Shown: positions 7,687-15,368 of the stretch, in pieces
Layout: each line of letters begins with the position of its first letter
Position numbering within the stretch: position 1 is the first letter of the stretch
Assembly: GCA_017545535.1 (NCBI GenBank)
Contig: JAFWMS010000014.1
Coordinates: forward strand, 1 to 64,000
Reading direction: 5' to 3'
DNA: 64,000 nucleotides
DNA from: Clostridia bacterium
GTDB taxonomy: Bacteria; Bacillota; Clostridia; Christensenellales; CAG-138
Notes under the pieces: generated by a model
Told to the model about the DNA's origin: nothing
The model's input: only the letters and a program-made list of their open reading frames with translations
Database searches by the model: none
Program-made: the position numbers and the translations under genes

Positions 7687-8670
7687 TCAGCAGCCCTGCT
7701 TCACCCGCTCCAGCTGCCGAAGGAACGCTTCCTTCACCTCCCGGGGGGCGGTGATCTCGGCCTCCCCGTCCAAACCGAAGAGCCAGCCGAAGAACTGGGG
7801 GCTGACGGCCACGGTGGCGTGGATCTGGAAGTGGTCCTCGTCCAGGCTCAGGATGGGCACGTCCTTGCCGAAGGTGTCGATGACCACGCCGATCATCCGG
7901 TTGGAGAAGCGGAGGGTGACGGTCTGCTCCTGGCCGCCGAACATGGAGAAATTCTTGCGGGTATACTCCCCCATGTCCGTCTCCTTCAGGAGCTTCTGCC
8001 CCTCCCGGAACTTTTCCGTCACCCGGATGCCGTCCATCTTGTCCACCCGAAAGTGCTTGATCTTCCCCGCCTCCCCCTCATAGGCGATGAGATAGTAGTT
8101 CTCCTCCGCCCAGGACAGGGCCAGGGGGCTCACCCGATAGGGGCGGCCGTTCCGGCGGAACTTCTTCTCCTTGGTGACGGTGTAGGAATAGTAGCGGAAC
8201 TCGATCTGTTTGTCCTCGGCGATGGCCTGGTGAATGGCGTCCACGTTGTAGTAGATGGACTCGTTCATGCTCTTGATCCGGTTCTTCACGAAAAGCTGCC
8301 GCTTCATGAGGGCCGCCTCGTGGACGCTGGTGAGGGAGGCCAGCTTCCGGATGAGCTGCATGGTCTTCCGCTCGGTGATGAACTTGCTGGACTGGACGCT
8401 GTCGATGAGGAGCTTGATCTCCGGCAGCTCGAAGTCCCGCTCCCCCACGTAGTACCCGGCGGTCCGGCCCCGGGTGCCGTGGACGTCCAGGCCGAAGGCC
8501 TGTAAGGTCTCGATATCGGAGTAGACGCTCTTGCGCTCGGCCCGGATCCCCTTTTCGGACAGGTACCGCAAAATATCCTCCATGGACAGGGGGTGCGCCT
8601 CGTCGCTCTCGTGGAGCAGGGCCTCCATGACGTACAGCAGCTTGGTCTTTTGATTGGCCGTTCTGGGCAT
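7687..8670 (-). CDS. WYL-domain transcriptional regulator
   Basis: A 327-residue helix-turn-helix plus WYL protein, a family often controlling DNA repair or stress genes through a ligand-sensing SH3-like WYL domain. The N-terminal winged helix (about residues 8-70: LLYVMEALLHE, SMEDILRYLSEKGI, ERKSVYSDIETLQAFG) is followed by a linker, the WYL core (about 150-220: IEFRYYSYTVTKEKKFRRNG, RVSPLALSWAEENYYLIAYE) and a C-terminal extension. The start follows GGAGGTAAGG. It lies 12 bases after the helicase gene on the same strand, so the pair is an operon. A role in regulating that helicase is plausible but not shown. Confidence 0.85.
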   Translation of the reverse strand: MPRTANQKTKLLYVMEALLHESDEAHPLSMEDILRYLSEKGIRAERKSVYSDIETLQAFGLDVHGTRGRTAGYYVGERDFELPEIKLLIDSVQSSKFITERKTMQLIRKLASLTSVHEAALMKRQLFVKNRIKSMNESIYYNVDAIHQAIAEDKQIEFRYYSYTVTKEKKFRRNGRPYRVSPLALSWAEENYYLIAYEGEAGKIKHFRVDKMDGIRVTEKFREGQKLLKETDMGEYTRKNFSMFGGQEQTVTLRFSNRMIGVVIDTFGKDVPILSLDEDHFQIHATVAVSPQFFGWLFGLDGEAEITAPREVKEAFLRQLERVKQGC

Positions 8671-8682
8671 GATCCTTACCTC

Positions 8683-10815
8683 CTATATGAGTCGAATGGG
8701 GCCGTCGAAGCGGATGGTCCGCTCCCGGCCGGAGTCGAAACGGATGCTGAGACATTGCTGGTCCCGGTCCACCTCCAGGACCGTGCCCTTGCCGAAGAGG
8801 GCGTGCTCCACCCGGACCCCGGGCCCCAGGGGGTCTTGGGGAGGCGAAAGCCGCTTCTGGGTGGAGCGGATGTACCGCCGGGCCTCCCCCGCCCAGGTCG
8901 GATCCAGCTCCACCAGATAGTTTAGGTTCTCCTTCCCCATCTCGAAGAGGAACCGGGAGGGGTAGCGGGCCGTGCCCTCGTGGGAGACGCCGGCGGCCTC
9001 GGTAAGGGTCAAACTCTTCTCCGCCCGGGTGCAGGCCACGTAGCAGAGGCGACGCTCCTCCTCCATGCGCTCAGCGGTGTCTGTCTTGCGGCTGGGGAAG
9101 ACGCCCTCGTTGAGGCTGCATACGATCACATGGGGGAACTCCAGCCCCTTGGCGTTGTGGACGGTCATGAGCTTCACGGAGTCCTTCCGATCCTCCCGAT
9201 CCCGGTCCGTGAAGAGGGCCACCTCGGAGAGGAAATCCTCCAACGTGCAAGCTTCCCCGGCGCTGGTCTCATACTCCTCCAGGCTTTGAAGGAGCTCCGC
9301 GATGTTGTCGAGCCTATCCCCGTCCCCCAGCTGCTTGAGCATCTTCATATACCCGCTTTCCGTGAGCAGGTGGCTCAGTAGCTCGCTCATCTTCATGCCG
9401 TCGTAGTGCTCGTAGGCCCGAAGGAGGCTCACGAAACCGGCGGCGTCGGAGGACTGGATCATGGGGTGGTCCAGATTGTCCAGAAGCGCCCCATACAGCG
9501 TGCAGCCCTTCGCCTGGGCGTAGCTCCGCAGAAAGGCCATCCGCTTCTTGCCCACCCCCCGGCGAGGCTCGTTCACCACCCGGGCAAAGGCAAGATCGTC
9601 CCCCACCGCCAGCATCCGAAGGTAGCAGATGGCGTCCTTGATCTCCTTGCGGCCGTAGAACTCCATGCCCCCGTAGACGGCGTAGGGGATCTTGGCGTGG
9701 AGGAGGGCGTCCTCCAGGCTCCGGGACACGTAGTGGGCCCGGTAGAGGATGGCCATGTCCCGCCAGTCGTTCCCCGCCGCCTTCAGCTCCTTCAGCCGGG
9801 TGACGACGAACTTCGCCTCCGCCCCCACGTCCTTGGCGTGGTAGTAGGGGGGCACGGGGCCGGGGCCGTTCACGGCGTGGAGCTGCCGCTCCACCCGCTG
9901 CTGGTTCTTTTCGATGAGGGCGTTGGCGGCGGCCAAAATCTGGGGCGTGCTCCGGTAGTTCTCCGTGAGGACCACGGTTTCGCACCCCGGATACCTGTTG
10001 GGGAAGTCCAAGATGAAATGGACGTCCGCCCCCCGCCAGGTGTAGATGGTCTGGTCCGGGTCCCCCACCACGAAGAGGTTCTTATGGCAGCTGGAGAGCA
10101 TGTCCGCGAGCTCGTACTGCTTCCCGTCGATGTCCTGGAACTCGTCCACCATCACGTACTCGAAGCGGCGGGCCCACTTCTCCCGGACCTCCCGGTTCTG
10201 CCGCAGCAGGGCCACGGCCATGTCCACCAGGTCCTCGAAGTCCAGGGCGTAGATCTTCCGCTGCTCGTAGAGGTAGCGGTAGAACATCTGCTTCTTCCGG
10301 TTCTGTTCCCGATCGATGAGCTCCAGCAGAGGAGCGTCGCTTTCCCCGGTGAGGAGCGGCACGTAGGCAAGGTCCCACTTCATGTCGTCGGTGAGATCCG
10401 CCGCCTTGTGGAGGCTCATCTCCTTCAGGGTCATGCCCATGTCCTCGAACACGGTGCGCAGGAGGGAGTTTTTGTCCTCCTCGTCCAGGACCAAAAAGTT
10501 TTGGGGCCAGCCCAGGGTGTGGAGGTCCTCCTTCAGGATCATAAGGCCCAGGGCGTGGAAGGTGCAGATGTAGCCCGTATCCCCGTCCCCCACCATGGAC
10601 CGGACCCGCTGCTTCATCTCGTTGGCCGCCTTGTTGGTGAAGGTCACGGCCAGGATATGGCCCGGACTCACGCCCCCCGCCTCCACCAGATACCCATAGC
10701 GCCGGGTGAGGGTCCTTGTCTTGCCGGTGCCGGCCCCCGCCACCACCCGCACGTACCCCTCGGTGGTGGTGACCGCCCGCCGCTGCGCTTCGTTCAATCC
10801 AGCCAAACTGTCCAT
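8683..10815 (-). CDS. pcrA: UvrD/PcrA-type superfamily 1A DNA helicase
   Basis: ATP-dependent 3'-5' DNA helicase for repair and clearing of replication blocks. The 710-residue product has Walker A AGAGTGKT (Lys32), VMVDEFQDID (Walker B), GDPDQTIYTWRGAD (motif III), MTVHNAKGLEFPHVIV (motif V) and RLCYVACTRAEKSLTL (motif VI). The last 45 residues (VRVEHALFGKGTVLEVDRDQ) form the Tudor-like tail that in PcrA contacts RNA polymerase. The ATG at 10815 follows GAGGGGCGAAAG; upstream in-frame codons have no site. UvrD cannot be fully excluded as the name, but in Firmicutes this is the PcrA position. Divergent from iscR. Confidence 0.88.
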   Translation of the reverse strand: MDSLAGLNEAQRRAVTTTEGYVRVVAGAGTGKTRTLTRRYGYLVEAGGVSPGHILAVTFTNKAANEMKQRVRSMVGDGDTGYICTFHALGLMILKEDLHTLGWPQNFLVLDEEDKNSLLRTVFEDMGMTLKEMSLHKAADLTDDMKWDLAYVPLLTGESDAPLLELIDREQNRKKQMFYRYLYEQRKIYALDFEDLVDMAVALLRQNREVREKWARRFEYVMVDEFQDIDGKQYELADMLSSCHKNLFVVGDPDQTIYTWRGADVHFILDFPNRYPGCETVVLTENYRSTPQILAAANALIEKNQQRVERQLHAVNGPGPVPPYYHAKDVGAEAKFVVTRLKELKAAGNDWRDMAILYRAHYVSRSLEDALLHAKIPYAVYGGMEFYGRKEIKDAICYLRMLAVGDDLAFARVVNEPRRGVGKKRMAFLRSYAQAKGCTLYGALLDNLDHPMIQSSDAAGFVSLLRAYEHYDGMKMSELLSHLLTESGYMKMLKQLGDGDRLDNIAELLQSLEEYETSAGEACTLEDFLSEVALFTDRDREDRKDSVKLMTVHNAKGLEFPHVIVCSLNEGVFPSRKTDTAERMEEERRLCYVACTRAEKSLTLTEAAGVSHEGTARYPSRFLFEMGKENLNYLVELDPTWAGEARRYIRSTQKRLSPPQDPLGPGVRVEHALFGKGTVLEVDRDQQCLSIRFDSGRERTIRFDGPIRLI

Positions 10816-10920
10816 CTTTCGCCCCTCGTCCTGTCTTTTTTCACAGTATAGCACACTATATGTCCGATAAACAGGATTCTTTCGCTCATTTAGGGGAATA
10901 TTTACAATTGGACCGTAGGC

Positions 10921-10952
10921 TTGCAATCCTATAAACCTTGTGATAAAGTAGG
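10921..10952 (+). promoter_or_regulatory. iscR promoter with Rrf2-type operator
   Basis: TTGCAA (10921-10926), 17 bases, TAAAGT (10944-10949). Overlapping the -10 is ACCTTGTGATAAAGTAGG (10935-10952). The same 18-base pattern, ACCTnnTGAnAAnGTAGG, recurs at 11401-11418 before iscS. A repressor bound here would block the polymerase directly, consistent with autoregulation by the Rrf2 protein encoded next. Confidence 0.6.
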
Positions 10953-10975
10953 CTGAATGAAGGGAGGCGGAGCCT

Positions 10976-11401
10976 ATGATGATCTCCACCAGGGGGCGAT
11001 ACGCCCTGAGAGTGATGCTGGATCTGGCCAAGGAGGACACGGACGCCTATGTGCCCCTGGATCGGATCGCCCGACGGCAGGGCATCTCGGAAAAGTATCT
11101 GGAAAGCATTTTGGCTGCCTTGAGCCGGGCCGGGCTGGTGCTGGCCCTGCGGGGCAAGGGCGGCGGCTATAAACTCAGCCGTATGCCGGAGGAATACCCC
11201 ATCGGGGAGATCCTGCGCCTGACGGAAAAGTCCCTGGCCCCCGTGACCTGCCTCGAGGCGGGGATGGACTGCCCCCAGGCGGAGGCCTGCCCCACCTTTC
11301 CCCTGTGGCAGGGCTTGGACCGGGTCATCGAGGACTATCTCATGGCCCACACCCTGGCGGACCTGCTGCCCGGGGCGGCGCGGCCGGAGGAACAGGAATA
11401 A
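10976..11401 (+). CDS. iscR: Rrf2 family Fe-S-sensing regulator, IscR-like
   Basis: A 141-residue winged-helix regulator of Fe-S cluster biogenesis. The DNA-binding part (about residues 1-75) has the family start MISTRGRYALRVMLDLA, then IARRQGISEKYLESILAALSRAGLVLALRGKGGGYKLSR. Three cysteines in CLEAGMDCPQAEAC (about residues 84-97) are placed as in cluster-binding IscR proteins. I start it at the first of two adjacent ATGs after GGGAGGCGGAGCC. It heads the iscR-iscS-iscU unit. The conserved cysteines favour Fe-S sensing over the cysteine-metabolism sensor CymR. Confidence 0.85.
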   Translation: MMISTRGRYALRVMLDLAKEDTDAYVPLDRIARRQGISEKYLESILAALSRAGLVLALRGKGGGYKLSRMPEEYPIGEILRLTEKSLAPVTCLEAGMDCPQAEACPTFPLWQGLDRVIEDYLMAHTLADLLPGAARPEEQE

Positions 11402-11433
11402 CCTATTGACAAGGTAGGTTTACATGATATACT
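11401..11433 (+). promoter_or_regulatory. iscS promoter with the same operator
   Basis: TTGACA (11406-11411), 16 bases, TATACT (11428-11433), in the gap between iscR and iscS. The operator-like ACCTATTGACAAGGTAGG (11401-11418) covers the -35. It matches the sequence at the iscR promoter at 13 of 18 positions, including all outer ACCT and GTAGG bases. Confidence 0.65.
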
Positions 11434-11464
11434 GTGAGCGACAGAATCAAAGGAGGCACTTTCC

Positions 11465-12649
11465 ATGATATATGCTGACAACGCGGCCACCACGAGGATG
11501 AGTCCCCGGGCCCTCCAGGTCATGACCGAAACGGCGGCGGAGCTGTGGGGCAACCCCTCCAGCCTCTACGGCCTGGGGCAAGCCGCCCAGGAGGCCCTGA
11601 ACGATGCCCGGGCGCGCATGGCGAAGATCTTGGGCGCAGAGCCCAAGGAGATCTACTTCACCTCCGGCGGCAGCGAGGGCGACAACCAGGCAATCCGCTC
11701 CTGCGCCCGGCTGGGGGCGGCCAAGGATAAGCGCCACATCATCTCCACCGCCTTTGAGCACCACGCCGTGCTCCACACCCTCAAGCGCCTGGAGAAGGAG
11801 GGCTACGAGGTCACCTATCTGCCCGTCCATGAGAACGGCATCGTCACCGCAGAGGAGGTCAAGGCCGCCATCCGGCCCGACACCTGCCTGGTCACAATTA
11901 TGTTCGCCAACAACGAGATCGGCACCATCCAGCCCGTCAAGGAGATCGGCGCGGTGTGCCGGGCGGCCAAGGTTCCCTTCCACACGGACGCGGTCCAGGC
12001 GGCGGGCCACGTGGAGATTGACGTGAAGGAGATGAACATCGACCTTCTCTCCCTCTCCGCCCACAAGTTCCACGGGCCCCGGGGCGTGGGCGCCCTCTAC
12101 TGCCGGACGGGTCTGCCCCTCTACCCCCTCATCGAAGGGGGCGCCCAGGAGCGGAACCGCCGGGCGGGCACGGAGAATCTGGCGGGCATCCGGGCCATGG
12201 TCACGGCCCTGGAGGAGATGGCGGCCCATTTGGACGAAAACGCGGCCTATGTGTCCGGCCTGCGGGACAGGCTCATCGACGGTCTTTCCCGCGTCCCCCA
12301 CAGCGCCCTGAACGGGGATCGGGCCCACCGGCTCCCCGGGAACGTGAACTTCTGCTTCGAGGGCATCGAGGGGGAAAGCCTGCTGCTGCTCCTCGATCAG
12401 GCGGGCATCTGCGCCAGCTCCGGCTCCGCCTGCACCTCCGGCTCCCTGGACCCCAGCCACGTGCTGCTGGCCATCGGACGTCCCCACGAGGTGGCCCACG
12501 GGTCGCTGCGGCTGACGCTCTGCGAGGAGAACACGGCAGCGGAGGTGGACGAGATCGTGAAGGAGGTCCCCCGGATCGTGGAGTATCTCAGGGGCTTCTC
12601 CCCCATTTGGCAGGATCTTCAAAGCGGGCGGCGGGCACACATGCTGTGA
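11465..12649 (+). CDS. iscS: Cysteine desulfurase, NifS/IscS type
   Basis: PLP enzyme that takes sulfur from cysteine for Fe-S cluster assembly. The 394-residue product starts MIYADNAATTRMSPRAL, has TSGGSEGDNQAIR, FEHHAVLHTL, the PLP lysine in SAHKFHGPRG (Lys201) and the sulfur-carrying loop SSGSACTSGS (Cys323). The short form with the SGSACTSG loop is typical of NifS-like group I enzymes in clostridia. The ATG follows AAAGGAGGCAC. iscU starts 15 bases downstream; the gene has its own promoter under the putative IscR operator. Confidence 0.95.
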   Translation: MIYADNAATTRMSPRALQVMTETAAELWGNPSSLYGLGQAAQEALNDARARMAKILGAEPKEIYFTSGGSEGDNQAIRSCARLGAAKDKRHIISTAFEHHAVLHTLKRLEKEGYEVTYLPVHENGIVTAEEVKAAIRPDTCLVTIMFANNEIGTIQPVKEIGAVCRAAKVPFHTDAVQAAGHVEIDVKEMNIDLLSLSAHKFHGPRGVGALYCRTGLPLYPLIEGGAQERNRRAGTENLAGIRAMVTALEEMAAHLDENAAYVSGLRDRLIDGLSRVPHSALNGDRAHRLPGNVNFCFEGIEGESLLLLLDQAGICASSGSACTSGSLDPSHVLLAIGRPHEVAHGSLRLTLCEENTAAEVDEIVKEVPRIVEYLRGFSPIWQDLQSGRRAHML

Positions 12650-12664
12650 GAAAGGAAGGAAGAT

Positions 12665-13099
12665 ATGGCTTTATACAGTGAAAAAGTGATGGATCATTTT
12701 CTCCACCCCCGGAACGTGGGCGTCATCGAGGACGCGGACGGCGTGGGCGAGGTGGGCAACGCCAAGTGCGGCGACATCATGAAAATCTTTCTGAAGATCG
12801 ACGGCGGCGTGGTCACCGACGCCAAGTTCTCCACCTTCGGCTGCGGCAGCGCCATCGCCTCCAGCTCCATGGCCACGGAGATGATCAAGGGCCAGCCCGT
12901 CGAAAAGGTCATGGAGCTGACCAACAAGGCGGTGGTAGAGGCCCTGGACGGGCTCCCGGCCTACAAGCTCCACTGCTCCGTTTTGGCGGAGGAGGCCGTG
13001 AAGGCGGCCCTGAAGGACTACTTCGACAAAAACGGCATCCCCTACGATCCGGCCCAGTTCCCCGAGGCCCCCAGCTGCGCCTCCTGCGAGATGCACTGA
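12665..13099 (+). CDS. iscU: Fe-S cluster scaffold protein IscU/NifU-N
   Basis: Scaffold on which Fe-S clusters are built from sulfur delivered by IscS. The 144-residue product has the three cluster-ligand cysteines in GNAKCGDIMK (Cys35, with the conserved Asp37), TFGCGSAIASSSM (Cys60) and KLHCSVLAEEAVK (Cys104). The C-terminus adds a cysteine-rich SCASCEMH not needed in the basic fold and seen in some clostridial NifU-like scaffolds. It is the last gene of the isc unit, followed by an intrinsic terminator. Confidence 0.95.
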   Translation: MALYSEKVMDHFLHPRNVGVIEDADGVGEVGNAKCGDIMKIFLKIDGGVVTDAKFSTFGCGSAIASSSMATEMIKGQPVEKVMELTNKAVVEALDGLPAYKLHCSVLAEEAVKAALKDYFDKNGIPYDPAQFPEAPSCASCEMH

Positions 13100-13129
13100 C
13101 ATAAAAACAAGAGCGATCAACACAGCAAG

Positions 13130-13150
13130 GCACGGGCGACCGTGCTTTTG
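13130..13150 (+). terminator. Terminator of the isc unit
   Basis: GCACGG, loop GCGA, CCGTGC, then TTTT. It lies 31 bases after the iscU stop. Confidence 0.75.
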
Positions 13151-13429
13151 TTCTCCCTCAGGAGAATCGAGGCACCCTCTCAGGCGCGACGCGCCGGCTC
13201 CCTCATCCCTCCGGGGCAGGGGCGCCTTCGTAGGCGTGTGGCGAACAGTTCAAGGCATGGGGAAGGCGTCACCCTCAGGTCATGTAAGGAGCCCCTTTTT
13301 GTGGAAGGATATCTTTCAGACGATCCGCGCTCGCCCCTACGGCAATCACGCAACGCTCCATGAGAAAAAACCATCATTCCTGCAATAAATCTCGCCCCTC
13401 GCCCGTTATATAGGTGAAAGGATAAACCG
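13151..13429. other. Non-coding stretch with small palindromes
   Basis: No gene is visible. There are short palindromes, TTCTCC-CTCA-GGAGAA and GGCGCG-A-CGCGCC, in a CT-rich block (about 13150-13220). This resembles the degenerate palindromic repeats common between genes of gut Clostridia, but there is no second copy in this window to compare. Just before the sigma gene is a GTTATATAGG that could be its -10. Confidence 0.4.
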
Positions 13430-13996
13430 ATGCATTGGAACTTCCTGCAGCGTCCAGCACAACCGAATCATGAACCGATCGATCATGCGCTCCGCGCCAT
13501 GGGCAATGGGGATTGCGACGCCCTGCGGCTGCTGTATGCCGCCAGCGCTCCCGAGATTTACGCCTTCGCCTTGTCGTGCCTTCGCCATCCCCAGGACGCA
13601 GAGGACGTGCTGCATGACTGCCTGTTGCGGGCCTGGGAGAACGCCGGTTCCTACCGCAGCCAGGGCAAACCCTTGGCCTGGTTGCTGACGATCGCCAGGA
13701 ACCTGTGCATGGATCGTCTGCGACAGCAGCGCCGGTTCACCGATCTTCCGCTGGAGGAACAGACACCATGCATTTCGTCTGCTGAGCTGCCCGTGGAGGA
13801 ACGGATCGTGCTGGAAGCAACCCTATCCACCCTGACGGACGCTCAGCGGCAGATCGTAACGCTGCATGCCGTCGGCGGGCTGAAGCACCGGGAGATCGCA
13901 TCGCTGCTAAACATGCCGCTGGGGACCGTCCTTTCTCACTATCGCCGTGCATTGAAAAAACTGCGCCAATCTCTCGAGCAGGAGGCGGAACAATGA
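13430..13996 (+). CDS. ECF-type RNA polymerase sigma factor
   Basis: A 188-residue sigma-70 family factor with only regions 2 and 4. Region 2 (about residues 33-95) has IYAFALSCLRHPQDAEDVLHDCLLRAWENAGSYRSQGKPLAWLLTIARNLCMDRLRQQRR, with the core-binding DAEDVLHD segment. Region 4 (about 130-180) has LTDAQRQIVTLHAVGGLKHREIASLLNMPLGTVLSHYRRALKKLR, the -35-binding helix-turn-helix. The start follows GAAAGGATAAA. Its stop overlaps the next gene (ATGA), which encodes a membrane protein and is the likely partner. The regulon is unknown. Confidence 0.9.
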   Translation: MHWNFLQRPAQPNHEPIDHALRAMGNGDCDALRLLYAASAPEIYAFALSCLRHPQDAEDVLHDCLLRAWENAGSYRSQGKPLAWLLTIARNLCMDRLRQQRRFTDLPLEEQTPCISSAELPVEERIVLEATLSTLTDAQRQIVTLHAVGGLKHREIASLLNMPLGTVLSHYRRALKKLRQSLEQEAEQ

Positions 13997-14919
13997 ACAA
14001 ATCCCACCCCGAATATTTGTTGAGCCGCGCGTTCCATCGGCTGACGCCCGACTTTTCGGAGACCTTACTTTTGGAAGCCAAAAACAGATCGCAAGGAGGA
14101 CCCCATCCCATGAAGCGTACCCTATCCACATCCGAGCCCTCCTCCCGCCGCAAACGGGCGCCGCTGGTTGCCTACGCGGCCGCCGCCATCGCCCTGGTTC
14201 TGGCGGTGGAATGCGGCATGCTGCTTATCGGCCACACCCATGACAAGGAAGACCGGCTGCAGCCTGCCGCTCTCGGCACCGATTCGACCTCGACGCCTAT
14301 CCCCTCCCCGATCCAAACCATCACCCAGGAACTGACCCAACCTCTCCCCACGCCGGAAGCCATCCGCCTGAGCCTGATCGGCAAGGATAAAGCCCTGGAG
14401 ATCGCCCTATCCCACGCGGGCGTCAGCTCCGACGAAGCCAAGTGGCAGCAAGTGAAGCAGGATAGGGAGAATGGCCAACTCGTCTACGAGGTGGAGTTTA
14501 CCGCGAATGGGCTGGAATACGATTATGATATCGACGTCTATACCGGTGAGATTTTAAAAGCTGACTCGGAATGGGACGACGACACCCCGCAGGCCGAAAA
14601 GAAGGCCTCTGCCTCCACAAAAAAAACCAAGATAGAGAAGGAGGCTCCCGCTCCCACCAACCAATCGAAGGCCGAGAAGAAGGCCTCGGCCTCCACCGAA
14701 GCGCCGAATTCCATTGGCAAGAGCAGAGCCCTGGAGATCGCCCTATCCCATGCGGGCGTCAGCTCTGACGAGGCCAAGCGGCAACGGGCGGAGCTGGATA
14801 GGGAGGACGGCCAACCCGTTTACGAGGTAGAATTCGTCACCGACGGGTGGGAATATGAGTATGTAATTCACGCCGCTACCGGAGTGATCCTTCAGTACGA
14901 AAAGGATCGGGAGGACTGA
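13993..14919 (+). CDS. Membrane-anchored protein with tandem PepSY domains, probable ECF partner
   Basis: A 308-residue single-pass protein: a cytosolic N-terminus of about 50 residues (including NKSHPEYLLSRAFHRLTPDF), a membrane helix (about 55-77), a Ser/Thr/Pro linker and two PepSY-type domains outside (about 128-185 and 240-303). Each has GKDKALEIALSHAGVSSDEA and VYEVEF...YEYxIxxxTGxIL. The two domains arose by duplication, since 14380-14442 and 14716-14778 are nearly identical in DNA. Between them is a Lys/Ala/Ser-rich linker with a repeated AEKKASAST. The four-base overlap with the sigma gene suggests an anti-sigma function, although no classical zinc or ASD motif is visible. Confidence 0.75.
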   Translation: MNKSHPEYLLSRAFHRLTPDFSETLLLEAKNRSQGGPHPMKRTLSTSEPSSRRKRAPLVAYAAAAIALVLAVECGMLLIGHTHDKEDRLQPAALGTDSTSTPIPSPIQTITQELTQPLPTPEAIRLSLIGKDKALEIALSHAGVSSDEAKWQQVKQDRENGQLVYEVEFTANGLEYDYDIDVYTGEILKADSEWDDDTPQAEKKASASTKKTKIEKEAPAPTNQSKAEKKASASTEAPNSIGKSRALEIALSHAGVSSDEAKRQRAELDREDGQPVYEVEFVTDGWEYEYVIHAATGVILQYEKDRED

Positions 14920-14991
14920 TCTCTCGCACCCGGCCCGGCAAGATCCTTCCCCTATACGCAAGCCCAGGCTCCCTCCTCATCCCTTTCCACA

Positions 14992-15018
14992 GGGGCGGAT
15001 CACGATCCGCCCCTTTTT
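14992..15018 (+). terminator. Terminator of the sigma-PepSY unit
   Basis: A 10-bp perfect stem GGGGCGGATC/GATCCGCCCC with a 2-base AC centre, then TTTTT. Confidence 0.9.
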
Positions 15019-15056
15019 ATGCGCCGCAGAGAGCAAGGCACTCCTGTGCGGCAGGC

Positions 15057-15290
15057 ATGTTCATCCGGGAGGCGAAGGCCTACGAGGACAAGGTGGCCGT
15101 CAACCGGAAGAACGGGCGCAAGGGGGCCCAGACCCGGTGGCGCGGCCAGCCGAAGGCCGATGGCGAACGCCATCCCCCGCATGGCGAACATAGCCAAGAC
15201 AAAGAATATGACAATGACAAAGAGTATGACAATGAGTATGAGAAAGAAGAGGAGAATGACAAGGAGCATGAGCAGGAGTATGTGTGTGTG
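15057..15290 (+). pseudogene. Fragment resembling a phage replication-initiation protein
   Basis: The frame reads AKAYEDKVAVNRKNGRKGAQ followed by TRW and a run of D/E/K/N/Y residues encoded by an imperfect GACAATGA/GAGTATGA repeat (15193-15283). Phage replisome-organiser-like proteins of Firmicutes prophages often have a helix with NGRKGG followed by such a low-complexity tail. There is no convincing start or ribosome binding site and no upstream domain. Past about 15290 the open frame merely runs antisense into the next gene. I read it as a decayed prophage remnant with no phage genes left around it; it could also be chance low-complexity DNA. Confidence 0.4.
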
Positions 15291-15296
15291 ACCAAA

Positions 15297-15324
15297 GAAA
15301 AAGAGCCCATCCGGGGGGACGGGC
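15297..15324 (-). terminator. Terminator of the surface-acylation operon
   Basis: On the minus strand GCCCGTCC, loop CCCC, GGATGGGC (one wobble pair), then TCTTTTTC. It lies about 45 bases beyond the MBOAT stop. Confidence 0.7.
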
Positions 15325-15368
15325 ACACACATACGTCAGAACGGCCAAAGGGAGAGATCTGTCTTGGG

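Noticed and set aside
13151..13429. tRNA or small RNA gene in the isc-sigma gap
   Set aside because: No cloverleaf arms or CCA-type end could be drawn; only short palindromes occur.
14380..14778. Two nearly identical 63-base stretches as a mobile or CRISPR-like repeat
   Set aside because: They encode the same part of duplicated PepSY domains in one gene, so the similarity is from a coding duplication.
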